From positions 4,092,001 through 4,156,000 of the forward strand of contig OZ246956.1 of assembly GCA_965232105.1 (NCBI GenBank): a stretch of 64,000 nucleotides of DNA, given 5' to 3'. The position numbers and the translations under genes are program-made. This document shows, piece after piece, positions 35,517-43,784 of the stretch; the stretch's first letter is position 1; the number at the start of each line of letters is the position of its first letter. The notes under the pieces are model-generated. The model saw only the letters and a list, made by a program, of their open reading frames with translations, had not been told where the DNA came from and did not search any database. Source of the DNA: Multivorans sp965232105 (GTDB lineage Bacteria > Acidobacteriota > Thermoanaerobaculia > Multivoradales > Multivoraceae).

Positions 35517-37537
35517 CGCGGCAACAAGCCGGCGCACCGGCGGTCGCAGCCTGTCTCGCGACTGTCGCAGTACTCGCGTGCGGCCCGGGCGACGGGCCGG
35601 ATGACGACGCCGAGCCACGCCCGACAGGCCTGAACTACGTCACCCAGGAGTGGAGCCCGCCGAGCGCGCCGGCCGCTCCTGCCGACTTGGCTTCGCGGCA
35701 ACCCTGCGCGCAGAACGACCCGCTCCGGCAGGCCTTCTTCGGCGATCTCCACACGCACACCGCCTTCTCTCTGGACGCCCTCGGCCGGGGCGGCTTCCAG
35801 ACCCCTGACGACGCCTACCGCTTCGCCCGCGGCGAGGCGATCGGTCTCGGTCCGCTGGACGACCAGGGACAGCCGACGCGCACGGCACAGCTCGTTCGGC
35901 CGCTCGACTTCGCCGCCGTCACCGACCACTCCGAGTGGCTGGGCGAGGTCTCCGTCTGCACCGACCCGTCCTCGCCTCTCTACGACGAACCCGCCTGCCG
36001 CGGGATGAGGCCGGGAAGCACCGCCGAGGAACGCGCCGCGTGGATGGACCATCGCGTCACCGGCCGCGTACCGGGACTGTGCGGCGAGGACACGAGTGTC
36101 TGCCGCAACGGCCTGCTTACCGCCTGGGGTGCAACTCAGGCCGCAGCCGAACAGCACTACGACCGGTCGAGCGACTGCTCCTTCACGGCGTTCCACGGCT
36201 GGGAGTACACCCGCATGCCGGGCCTGTCCAAGGCGCATCGCAACGTCATTCTGCGCAACGAGATCGCGCCGGAGCTGCCGATCTCCTGGATGGACGCCGC
36301 CGAGCCGCGGGATCTCTGGACCCGGCTCAAGGACCGTTGCAACGACACCGGCACCGGCTGCCAGGCACTGACCATCCCCCACAACTCGAACATCTCGAAC
36401 GGGCAGATGTTCACCGTCGACTGGGCCAGCATGCCTCTGGACGAACAGCGCGCACGGGCGGCGCTACAGGCAGAGATGGATCCACTGGTGGAGATCATGC
36501 AGGCCAAGGGCGACTCCGAGTGCCGGCGCGGCATGTGGGGAGTCGCAGGAGGAGAAGACGAGTTCTGCGACTTCGAGAAGGTGCGCTACATCGACGGGGA
36601 GAGGCCGCCAGACTGCGAGGAGGGCACCGGCGCCGGCGGGCTGCGCGGCCAGGGTTGCCAGTCCCGGCTCGACTTCGTGCGCTACGCGCTGATCGACGGT
36701 CTGGCCCAGGAGGAGCGCCTCGGGGTCAACCCGTTCCAGTTCGGGATCACGGCCTCGACCGACGGCCACAACGGTCTCCCGGGCGACACGGATGAGTTCG
36801 ACTACCAGGGACAGAACGCGAACGTCGACTCGGACCTCGAGAAGCGGCTCACGACACCCGCCTACGCCCCGCACCGACTCAGGAACCCCGGCGGCCTGAT
36901 CGGCATCTGGGCCGAGGAGAACTCCCGGGACTCGCTGTTCGACGCGATGCTGCGCAAGGAGACCTTCGGCACCAGCGGCGTGCGGATCAAGGCGCGTCTC
37001 TTCGGCGGCTGGGACCTGCCCGATCTTTGCTCCAGCGGCGACATGATCGCCGACGCCTATGACACGGCGGTGCCGATGGGCGGCGTGCTGCCGGAGAGCG
37101 GAGGTTCCGGGGCGCCGTCCCTGTTCGTCTCCGCCATCGCCGACCTGGGGACCGCCGACCACCCGGGTACGCCCCTGCAGCGCATCCAGATCGTCAAGGG
37201 CTGGGCCGGCGACGACGGTCTGTTCCACGAACGGACCTTCGACGTCGCCGGCGACCCGGACAACGGCGCCGACGTCTCGCGGTCCACCTGCGAACGAAGC
37301 GGTGACGGCGCCGCTTCCCTGTGCGCCACGTGGACCGATCCCGAGTTCGATCCGGCCCGCTCGGCCGTCTACTACGCGAGAGTCCTCGAGAACCCGAGTT
37401 GCCGCTGGAACGCGCTCCAGTGCTCGGCCCTGCCCGAAGCCGAACGCCCGGCGGCCTGTGCCGATCCCGACCAGCCGTGGCGAATCCAGGAGCGCGCCTG
37501 GACCTCGCCGATCTGGTACCGGGCCAGCGATCCGTAG
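35513..37537 (+). CDS. DUF3604 lipoprotein (PHP-like metal-dependent hydrolase candidate)
   Basis: The 674-residue protein has a lipobox at VLAC23 and the DUF3604 core: AFFGDLHTHTAFSLDA near residue 75, FAAVTDHSEWLGE, FTAFHGWEYT, and TIPHNSNISNG. These His/Asp clusters resemble the PHP phosphoesterase metal centre, but no reaction is proven for the family. Several Cys pairs (VCTDPSSPLYDEPAC, CNDTGTGC, CEEGTGAGGLRGQGC) suggest disulfides in the periplasm. The C-terminal half (LQRIQIVKGW ... SAVYYARVLENPSCRW) is the second conserved block. GTG at 35513 is chosen because it overlaps the preceding stop. Confidence 0.87.
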   Translation: MTRQQAGAPAVAACLATVAVLACGPGDGPDDDAEPRPTGLNYVTQEWSPPSAPAAPADLASRQPCAQNDPLRQAFFGDLHTHTAFSLDALGRGGFQTPDDAYRFARGEAIGLGPLDDQGQPTRTAQLVRPLDFAAVTDHSEWLGEVSVCTDPSSPLYDEPACRGMRPGSTAEERAAWMDHRVTGRVPGLCGEDTSVCRNGLLTAWGATQAAAEQHYDRSSDCSFTAFHGWEYTRMPGLSKAHRNVILRNEIAPELPISWMDAAEPRDLWTRLKDRCNDTGTGCQALTIPHNSNISNGQMFTVDWASMPLDEQRARAALQAEMDPLVEIMQAKGDSECRRGMWGVAGGEDEFCDFEKVRYIDGERPPDCEEGTGAGGLRGQGCQSRLDFVRYALIDGLAQEERLGVNPFQFGITASTDGHNGLPGDTDEFDYQGQNANVDSDLEKRLTTPAYAPHRLRNPGGLIGIWAEENSRDSLFDAMLRKETFGTSGVRIKARLFGGWDLPDLCSSGDMIADAYDTAVPMGGVLPESGGSGAPSLFVSAIADLGTADHPGTPLQRIQIVKGWAGDDGLFHERTFDVAGDPDNGADVSRSTCERSGDGAASLCATWTDPEFDPARSAVYYARVLENPSCRWNALQCSALPEAERPAACADPDQPWRIQERAWTSPIWYRASDP

Positions 37538-37572
37538 CGTCGCCGCCACCGAACGCTCTTTGGTTGATTTGG

Positions 37573-37601
37573 TTGATCTCAGGCGCCTAGGCGCTTAGGC
37601 T
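37573..37601 (+). promoter_or_regulatory. promoter with palindromic operator for the RelBE pair
   Basis: TTGATC (37573-37578) and TAGGCT (37596-37601) are spaced by 17 bases. A perfect 12-bp palindrome GCGCCTAGGCGC (37583-37594) fills the spacer, a natural autoregulation site. GAGGAG lies 8 bases before the antitoxin ATG. Confidence 0.6.
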
Positions 37602-37630
37602 ACCAGTGAACTACGCGAGGAGCTTGCACC

Positions 37631-37870
37631 ATGGCTACAGCGACAGTCCGAATCCCGGCCGAGAAACGGGATGTCCTGAGGATCATCGCGGGTATCGAGA
37701 GAACGGAGATGAAGACGATTCTCTCCGACCTGATCGACGAGTACATCGAGCGCCACAAGGAGACTCTCGACCTTCTGTCCCGCCCCGAATGGGTGGAAGC
37801 GATCGAGCAGGGAGAAGCCGAAGTGGATGCGGGAGTCCCGGGCAAGGGGCTTGATGAACTGGAGGATTGA
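37631..37870 (+). CDS. RelB/RHH-type antitoxin
   Basis: The 79-residue protein (ATVRIPAEKRDVLRIIAGI ... KTILSDLIDEYIERHKETL) has a ribbon-helix-helix-like N-terminus followed by an acidic toxin-binding tail (AIEQGEAEVDAGVPGKGLDELED). It overlaps the toxin gene by 17 bases. GAGGAG precedes the ATG. It is expected to repress its own promoter through the palindrome just upstream. Confidence 0.78.
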   Translation: MATATVRIPAEKRDVLRIIAGIERTEMKTILSDLIDEYIERHKETLDLLSRPEWVEAIEQGEAEVDAGVPGKGLDELED

Positions 37871-38120
37871 AGTCAAGCCTTCTGCGTACAAGCACTACCT
37901 CAAGCTGGACAGCACGACTCGGCGCCGGATCAGGGAAAGTCTGTACCAACTTGAGAGCTGCAAACGGCCGTTGGCGCACCCACGGGTGCGCCCTCTGATG
38001 GGCAGGCTCAAAGGTCGCTACCGAGTGCGCGTGGGCAACTGGCGGATCCTCATCAGACCCGATCGAGAACACCGGATTCTCCACGTCTACGCGATCCTCC
38101 CCCGCGGCGCCGCCTACTGA
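37854..38120 (+). CDS. RelE/ParE-superfamily toxin
   Basis: The 88-residue basic protein has the RelE order: MNWRIEVKPSAYKHYLKLD, helix RRRIRESLYQLE, PLMGRLKGRYRVRVGNWRI and a final strand HRILHVYAILPRGAAY. RelE toxins cleave mRNA on the ribosome using Arg/Lys/Tyr residues; the basic residues in LKGRYRVRVGNWRILIRPD fit that active site. The ATG at 37854, inside the antitoxin gene, is chosen. Confidence 0.85.
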   Translation: MNWRIEVKPSAYKHYLKLDSTTRRRIRESLYQLESCKRPLAHPRVRPLMGRLKGRYRVRVGNWRILIRPDREHRILHVYAILPRGAAY

Positions 38121-38181
38121 ACACCTTCTCACCGAGGCATCCCGCACCCCTCATGCGACCGTACCTCAGGGCCCTGAAACG

Positions 38182-38210
38182 TTGACAGCGGACGCTAAGG
38201 CACTTAGGTT
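38182..38210 (+). promoter_or_regulatory. promoter of the PQQ dehydrogenase gene
   Basis: A perfect TTGACA (38182-38187), 17 bases, then TAGGTT (38205-38210). An inverted repeat CTAAG-GCA-CTTAG (38195-38207) overlaps the -10. GAGGAA lies 9 bases before the ATG at 38239. The -10 and leader closely resemble those of the RelBE pair 600 bases upstream. Confidence 0.65.
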
Positions 38211-38238
38211 GCCCGGCGAACCTCCGAGGAACTTGAAG

Positions 38239-40362
38239 ATGAGAGAACCAACCGAAACGTCACGGTGGGCAGCCTGCACACCCCTTCTCCTTCTGCTGGC
38301 AGCCGCTTGCGGCGGCGGCAACGGCGGCGACGCCGACACGGCCCCGACCGCCGGCAACGTCGACGACGAGCGGATCATCCGCGCCGCCGAGGCTGAGCCC
38401 GGGAGCTGGCTGACCTACGGCCAGACCTACAAGGAGCAGCGTTTCTCGACGCTCGACCAGATCACCCGCGACAACGTCGCGGACTTGAAGCTCGCCTGGT
38501 CCAAGCCGATCGGCGCCCGCAGCGAGCGGATGCAGGGCACGCCGCTTGTCGTCGACGGAGTGATGTACGCGACGAACGGCTGGGGCGTGATCCATGCGCT
38601 GGACCCCGCGACCGGCGAGGAGATCTGGACCCACGACCCGCAGACGGACCGCACCTACGTCAAGTACTCCTGCTGCGGCGGCGTGGCGAACCGCGGCGTC
38701 GCGGTCTACAAGGGCAAGGTCTATGTCGCCCTGTTCGACGGCCGGCTGGTCGCGGTCGACGCGGCGACCGGCGAGGAGGTCTGGGACGTCGACACGTGGC
38801 ATCCCTCGGCGCTCGGCCGCTTCAACATCACCGGCGCCCCGCGCGCCGCCGCGGGGAAGATCTTCATCGGCCAGGGCAGTTCCGAAAGCGGCAAGCGCCG
38901 CGGCTACGTCTCCGCCTACGACGCCGAGACCGGCGAACTCGCCTGGCGCTTCTACCTCGTCCCCGGCGACCCGTCCAAGCCGTTCGAGCACCCCGAGATG
39001 GAGATGGCCGCCAAGACCTGGGGCGGCGAGTGGTGGAAGATGGGCGGTGGCGGCACCGCCTGGAACTCGCTCGTCTACGACGAGGAACTCAACCAGCTCT
39101 ACATCGGCGTGGGCAACGGCGCACCCTGGTCGCGCCACGTCCGCTCACCGGGCGGCGGCGACGACCTCTTCCTGACCGCGATCGTGGCGGTCGACGCGGA
39201 CACCGCGGAGATGAAGTGGTACTACCAGACGGTTCCGGGCGACAACTGGGACTACAGTTCGGCGATGGACATCGCCCTCGGCGAACTGACCGTCGACGGC
39301 ACGGACCGCAAGGTCCTGCTCCAGGCGCCGAAGAACGGCTTCTTCTACGTGATCGACCGCGAGACCGGCGAACTCCTGCGTGCACACCCCTACACCGACA
39401 GGATCGAGTGGGCGACCCACGTCGACATGGAAACCGGCCGCCCCATCGAGAATCCCGACGTGGTCTTCGAGGAGAAGCCGCAGTGGATCACACCCGCGAA
39501 CGCCGGCGCGCACAACTGGGAGCCGATGTCCTGGGACGAGGACAAGGGCGTCATGTACTTCTACTACCACGACTACTCGAACTTCTACGCCCTGCCCGAG
39601 GAGTTCGTGGAGACCGGCGCCTACACGATCCGGGAGTGGGGACTGAGCCTCGGCGTCGCCTCCGGCGCCTACCGCCAGAAGCTCCAGGACCAGGCGGGCC
39701 CGCGCCCGGAGGACAGGGGTTTCCTCGTCGCCTTCGACCCGTTGTCGGGCGAGAAGGTGTGGGAGAACCGGCTTCCCTCGGCCTTCAACGGCGGCGTCCT
39801 GGCGACGGCAACCGGCGTGCTCTTCCACGGCGGCGGCGGAGGCGACTTCAACGCCTACGACAAGGACACGGGCGAGAAGCTGTGGGAGTTCGACGCCTAC
39901 GGCTCGTTCTCCTCGTCGATCATCAGCTACATGGAGCGCGGCACTCAGTACGTCGCCACGATGGTCGGCGGCAGCACGCCGTACGACCGGCCCGGCGAGC
40001 TCCTCATCTTCTCGCTCGAAGGCGAGGCCACCCTTGCCGAACCGCCCACGCGCGACTACTCGATCCCCGAGCAACCGCCGCTGGTGGCCGACGCCGAGAC
40101 GATCGACCGCGGCAACACGCTCTACCACGAGCACTGCGCGCTCTGTCACCGCGGCCTCGGCCAGAGCTCGATCGTCGCCACCGCCTCGCCGGACCTGCGC
40201 CGGATGTCCCCCGAAGTCCACGACGACTTCAACGCGATCGTCCAGGACGGCCTGCTGCCACTCGGCATGCCCGGCTACGCCGAGGCCTTCGACGAAGAGG
40301 CGACGACAGCGATCCACCAGTTCGTCATCTCGAAGGCGCTGGAGTTGAAGGACGCGCAGTAG
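38239..40362 (+). CDS. PQQ-dependent dehydrogenase with C-terminal cytochrome c (quinohaemoprotein alcohol dehydrogenase type)
   Basis: The 707-residue protein has a lipoprotein-type signal (LLLLLAAACGGG) and an eight-bladed PQQ propeller with tryptophan-docking repeats. The PQQ-contacting vicinal disulfide is Cys145-Cys146 (YSCCGG). The catalytic Asp is Asp338 in GDNWDYSS; the residue two later is Ser340, not Asp, so calcium rather than a lanthanide is expected. A C-terminal cytochrome c domain has CALCH (Cys633, Cys636, His637) and a probable axial Met677 (LGMPGY). Electrons from alcohol or aldehyde oxidation would pass from PQQ to this haem and on to the respiratory chain. The substrate is unknown. 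Confidence 0.92.
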   Translation: MREPTETSRWAACTPLLLLLAAACGGGNGGDADTAPTAGNVDDERIIRAAEAEPGSWLTYGQTYKEQRFSTLDQITRDNVADLKLAWSKPIGARSERMQGTPLVVDGVMYATNGWGVIHALDPATGEEIWTHDPQTDRTYVKYSCCGGVANRGVAVYKGKVYVALFDGRLVAVDAATGEEVWDVDTWHPSALGRFNITGAPRAAAGKIFIGQGSSESGKRRGYVSAYDAETGELAWRFYLVPGDPSKPFEHPEMEMAAKTWGGEWWKMGGGGTAWNSLVYDEELNQLYIGVGNGAPWSRHVRSPGGGDDLFLTAIVAVDADTAEMKWYYQTVPGDNWDYSSAMDIALGELTVDGTDRKVLLQAPKNGFFYVIDRETGELLRAHPYTDRIEWATHVDMETGRPIENPDVVFEEKPQWITPANAGAHNWEPMSWDEDKGVMYFYYHDYSNFYALPEEFVETGAYTIREWGLSLGVASGAYRQKLQDQAGPRPEDRGFLVAFDPLSGEKVWENRLPSAFNGGVLATATGVLFHGGGGGDFNAYDKDTGEKLWEFDAYGSFSSSIISYMERGTQYVATMVGGSTPYDRPGELLIFSLEGEATLAEPPTRDYSIPEQPPLVADAETIDRGNTLYHEHCALCHRGLGQSSIVATASPDLRRMSPEVHDDFNAIVQDGLLPLGMPGYAEAFDEEATTAIHQFVISKALELKDAQ

Positions 40363-40367
40363 CTCTC

Positions 40368-41300
40368 ATGAAGCTCGTCCTGGACTGCGATCCCGGACTC
40401 GACGACGCGGTCGCGATCCTCGTCGCGGCGCGGTACGCCGACCTGATCGGCATCACAACCGTCGCCGGCAACGTCGGGATCAACCGGACGACACGGAACG
40501 CGCTCACGGTCGCGCAGCTTGCCGGTCTGGACCTGCCCGTCCACCGGGGCGCCGCGAAGCCACTTGCCGGACCGGCCGTCGACGGGAGCCGGATCCACGG
40601 CGAAACCGGTCTCGGCAACGCGCTTCTACCCGACCTGAACCGGGCCGAGTCTTCGGCCGACGCCGTCGGCTACATCTGCGACACCGCCCGCTCCGTCGAC
40701 GACCTGCACCTGCTGGCGGTCGGCCCGCTGACCAACGTGGCGTTGGCAATCGAACGCGACCCCGACCTGCGCCGTCACCTCACCAGCCTGACGATCATGG
40801 GCGGCAGCGCGGGCCCCGGCAACATCACGTCCGTCGCCGAGTTCAACATCCTGGCCGATCCGGAGGCCGCGGCCATCGTCTTCGAGAAGGCCGCGCCGGT
40901 GACCATGGTCGGGCTCGACGTGACGAGCAAGGTCGTCGTCGGCGCCGGAGAGACCACGCGAATGCGGGCCGCCGGGACGCCCGCCGCCACCCTCGCCGCC
41001 GAGGTCACCGACTTCCTGCGCGACCGCTTCCGGCAGTACGTAGGGCAATCCGTCGTTCCGCTGCACGACGCGACCGCCGTCATCGCCGCAACGCACCCTC
41101 ATCTGTTCGAGCGTTCGCGTCATCCCGTCGCGGTCGAGGTGCGCGGCGAGATCACCCGCGGCATGACCGTGGCCGACCTTCGGCCGCCGGCGCTGATCGA
41201 GGCGATCGGTCCAGCCGGGGTCCCCGCGAGCGACATCGTCTGGGACACCGATGTCGACGCGGTGCGAGAGCTGATCGTGGAAGCGGTGGAGGCGTACTAG
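40368..41300 (+). CDS. inosine/uridine-preferring nucleoside hydrolase
   Basis: The 310-residue protein has the IUNH calcium-site motif LDCDPGLDDAVAI at its start (Asp6, Asp8, Asp12, Asp13), then TTVAGNVGI, a VGPLTNVALAI block, IMGGSAGPGNITSVAEFNI and the final HDATAVIAA. These enzymes hydrolyse ribonucleosides to base and ribose in salvage. The frame is open far upstream inside the PQQ dehydrogenase, but the ATG at 40368 begins exactly at the family motif, 5 bases after the previous stop, implying co-transcription. No export signal is seen, so it is cytosolic. Confidence 0.9.
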   Translation: MKLVLDCDPGLDDAVAILVAARYADLIGITTVAGNVGINRTTRNALTVAQLAGLDLPVHRGAAKPLAGPAVDGSRIHGETGLGNALLPDLNRAESSADAVGYICDTARSVDDLHLLAVGPLTNVALAIERDPDLRRHLTSLTIMGGSAGPGNITSVAEFNILADPEAAAIVFEKAAPVTMVGLDVTSKVVVGAGETTRMRAAGTPAATLAAEVTDFLRDRFRQYVGQSVVPLHDATAVIAATHPHLFERSRHPVAVEVRGEITRGMTVADLRPPALIEAIGPAGVPASDIVWDTDVDAVRELIVEAVEAY

Positions 41301-42757
41301 CCGTCGGTCAGCCGCTCCGCCCGCTGGTCCATGTCGTTCTGGTGCAGCACCAGATGGTCGACGGCACCGTCGTCGCCGCGCCCGAACGTGATCTGCGCGT
41401 CAACGACCCGGTAGAAGTACCTCGCCTCCGACTCGGGAAACACCTGGAACCGCGGCTGCCCGGTGATCTCGACGTACAACCCGTCGCCCTGCCGGGTCAC
41501 CGTGAAGACCAGGTTCTCGGCGAGCTCATACCGGCCGACGTAGTCGTCGTAAATCGCCGGATCGACCTCCACCACGGTCCGTAGCGCCGGCGGTACGACG
41601 AGCCGGTAGCGCGAGTCCAGCAGGTGAAAGCCCAGGTCGTCGACGCTGTCGCCGGAGTTCGACAGCACGACGACGCCGGTCTGTGATTCGAGGTCGAAGC
41701 CCAGGAAAGAGCGGTAGCCGCCGGTGCCGCCGTTGTGCCAGTGGAGCTCCCGGCCGTGCCCGCTACGGATGACCCACCCGAGCCCGATGCGCATGCCTGG
41801 CGCCGGAAAGTCCCGGCGAGACTGATGGCTGTCCGCCATCGCCTCCTGCAGCGCCGACTCGCGCAGACCGAGATTCGCCTCGACGAAGGTCAACATGTCG
41901 TTGACCGTTGAGCGCAGCGCCCCTGCGCCGGCAAGAGTCGGAAGATCCCAGTTCGCGACCGGCCTGAGCTGGACGCTGTGGCCAATGGCCAGCCGTTCCT
42001 GTTGGGACGGTGACAAGCTGACCGAAGTGTCCGACATTCCGAGAGGTTCCAGAAGCCGTTCGGACACCAGGGTTTCGTAGTCCGTCCCCTGGTTCAAAGC
42101 GAGCGCGTGTCCCAGGAGACCGGCGCCGAGGTTCGAGTACTCCACCGCCTCGCCGATGTCCCGCTCCAATTCGTAGGACGAGAGGAACTCATTGAGCTGG
42201 GCTACCGTGTAGTCCCCGTAGGGGTTCGCCGCGTTGCCCGGCCGCATGTTCGAAGGCAGCCGCGGCAATCCCGAACTGTGCGTCGCGAGGTGAAGCAGCG
42301 TGATCTCCGCGCCGCTTCGCGTCGGCACCGTAACGTCCGGCCCGAGCAGACGCTGGACCGGGGTCTCAAGCTCAACGGCACCCTCTCCCGCCAGGTCCGC
42401 CAGCAGGATCGCCGTGAACGCCTTGGTGATCGAGCCGATCTCGAACACGGTGTCGCCGTCGACCTCGCTCGGGTTGTCGGTCGCCAGTTGACCGTGGGCG
42501 ACAACCCGCCGGCCTCCGGGCTCGACGACGCCGACCACGATGCCGACGCTCCGCTTCTGTTCGTCGATCCGGTTCACCAGGATCTGGCGAATCTCTGCTT
42601 CGGTCAGAATCGGGCCGGCGGGCTGGAGCGCGAAGCCGGTTACACCACCAAGCAGCAAGCAGACGAAAGTGCCCACCACCATCGCCATCTGTTGCATCGA
42701 GCCGCAAGCCCTCAAGCGAGTGGATCGAGTTCTTGACGAGCGGTTGGGCTCGTTCAT
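41297..42757 (-). CDS. exported serine hydrolase (class C beta-lactamase/ D-alanyl peptidase fold)
   Basis: The 486-residue protein shows the three active-site motifs of the beta-lactamase/transpeptidase-like superfamily: SITK (Ser109, Lys112), YSN (Tyr207, Asn209) and HNG (His341-Gly343). A basic, hydrophobic N-terminus (MAMVVGTFVCLLLGG) indicates export. A C-terminal lipocalin-like DUF3471-type region follows (YDDYVGRYELAENLVFTVT). Such proteins hydrolyse peptides or esters, less often beta-lactams. Its ATG overlaps the stop of the HigA-like gene upstream (TGATG), so it is probably translated from the same mRNA. It converges on the nucleoside hydrolase with the stops overlapping. Confidence 0.87.
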   Translation of the reverse strand: MNEPNRSSRTRSTRLRACGSMQQMAMVVGTFVCLLLGGVTGFALQPAGPILTEAEIRQILVNRIDEQKRSVGIVVGVVEPGGRRVVAHGQLATDNPSEVDGDTVFEIGSITKAFTAILLADLAGEGAVELETPVQRLLGPDVTVPTRSGAEITLLHLATHSSGLPRLPSNMRPGNAANPYGDYTVAQLNEFLSSYELERDIGEAVEYSNLGAGLLGHALALNQGTDYETLVSERLLEPLGMSDTSVSLSPSQQERLAIGHSVQLRPVANWDLPTLAGAGALRSTVNDMLTFVEANLGLRESALQEAMADSHQSRRDFPAPGMRIGLGWVIRSGHGRELHWHNGGTGGYRSFLGFDLESQTGVVVLSNSGDSVDDLGFHLLDSRYRLVVPPALRTVVEVDPAIYDDYVGRYELAENLVFTVTRQGDGLYVEITGQPRFQVFPESEARYFYRVVDAQITFGRGDDGAVDHLVLHQNDMDQRAERLTDG

Positions 42758-43062
42758 CAGCCCGCCCGAGCGAGTACTTCGACCTGCGTCTCGAGCAGCT
42801 CCCCGAGACGGTCCTTCTCCACTTCAAGATCGAAGCGCGTCTGGAGATTGAGCCAGAACCGATCGCTCGTGCCGAAGAAACGCGATAGGCGAAGGGCAGT
42901 GTCCGCCGTCACGGCCCGCTTTCCGTGGACGATCTCGTTGATCCGGCGGGGAGGCACACTGATGCCCTTGGCGAGCCGGTACTGGCTCAGGCCCAGAGGC
43001 TCCAGGAACTCCCTGAGCAGAACCCTGCCCGGGTGGATTGGCTCCAGTACTTTCTTCGCCAT
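42757..43062 (-). CDS. HigA/VapI-type XRE antitoxin, apparently solitary
   Basis: The 101-residue helix-turn-helix protein matches the HigA antitoxin family: PIHPGRVLLREFLEPLGLS, QYRLAKGISVPPRRINEIVHGKR, TADTALRLSRFFGTSDRFWLNLQ. HigA proteins repress their own operon and neutralise HigB. No HigB-like gene precedes it: only 92 bases separate its start from the divergent SRAP gene. Downstream is a serine hydrolase rather than a toxin. GGAG lies 7 bases before the ATG at 43062; a longer upstream reading is not supported. Confidence 0.83.
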   Translation of the reverse strand: MAKKVLEPIHPGRVLLREFLEPLGLSQYRLAKGISVPPRRINEIVHGKRAVTADTALRLSRFFGTSDRFWLNLQTRFDLEVEKDRLGELLETQVEVLARAG

Positions 43063-43140
43063 CACGCGCTCCAATAGCACCGTTGGAACCGAACTGTACC
43101 TGTGTCCGGCCATCACAGGCGGCACCGGTCGGACGAGCCG

Positions 43141-43146
43141 TATCAT
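43141..43146 (+). promoter_or_regulatory. TATCAT -10 element before the SRAP gene
   Basis: TATCAT ends 8 bases before the SRAP ATG and no Shine-Dalgarno site follows, fitting the leaderless pattern seen elsewhere in this window. No clear -35 box is present. Confidence 0.35.
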
Positions 43147-43154
43147 TCCGTCCC

Positions 43155-43784
43155 ATGTGCGGCCGCTACACGCTCCGCTCCAAGCCGCGAACCGTAGCCG
43201 ACCACTTCGAGCTGGACGAGCTGCCGGACCTTGAGCCCCGCTACAACATCGCCCCGACCCAAGAGGTGGCCGTGGTGGCGCTGAACCGCGACGGCCGGCG
43301 CGCCTTGGGCACGATGCGCTGGGGCTTCCCGCGGAAGCGCGGCGGCCCCCAAATCAACCTCCGCGACGATACCGCCGTCGAGACGCCCAGGTTCCGCACC
43401 CTCCTGAGCCGGCGCCGCTGCCTGGTCGTCGCCGACGGCTGGTACGAGTGGCAGGCGCAACCCGACGGCTCCCGGCTCCCCCACTACATCCGGATGCCGG
43501 GCGGCGGACCCTTCGGCTTCGCCGGAGTCTGGAACCACACGCCGGACGGCCTGGCCTGCACGATCATGACTTGTCCTCCCGGCAAGGCCATCGCAGCGAT
43601 TCACGACCGGATGCCGGTGATCGCACGGCCGCCTTACGACCAATGGCTGGACGGTCCACTGCAGGATCCCGACGCGCTGAGCGAGCAACTGGCGACGTAC
43701 ACCGGCGACCTCGAGTTCTTTCCCGTCTCGAACCGGGTCGGGAACTACCGCAACGACGATTCGTCCCTGATCGAGCCGGCCTGA
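43155..43784 (+). CDS. SRAP-domain protein (YedK/HMCES-like abasic-site shield)
   Basis: The 209-residue protein begins MCGRYTL with the catalytic Cys2 that forms a covalent bond with abasic sites in single-stranded DNA. Other family residues are present: YNIAPTQ, the Asn in QINLRDD (usually NAR), Glu in WYEW, and His in AIHDRMPVI. The family shields abasic sites during replication. The start must be the ATG at 43155, because Met removal exposes Cys2. The 3' end overlaps the oppositely oriented cusA gene by 40 bases. Confidence 0.92.
   Translation: MCGRYTLRSKPRTVADHFELDELPDLEPRYNIAPTQEVAVVALNRDGRRALGTMRWGFPRKRGGPQINLRDDTAVETPRFRTLLSRRRCLVVADGWYEWQAQPDGSRLPHYIRMPGGGPFGFAGVWNHTPDGLACTIMTCPPGKAIAAIHDRMPVIARPPYDQWLDGPLQDPDALSEQLATYTGDLEFFPVSNRVGNYRNDDSSLIEPA

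Noticed and set aside
38796..40367. Open frame running from the PQQ dehydrogenase into the nucleoside hydrolase
   Set aside because: Only the part after 40368 has the hydrolase motifs; the upstream part is a shifted reading of the dehydrogenase.
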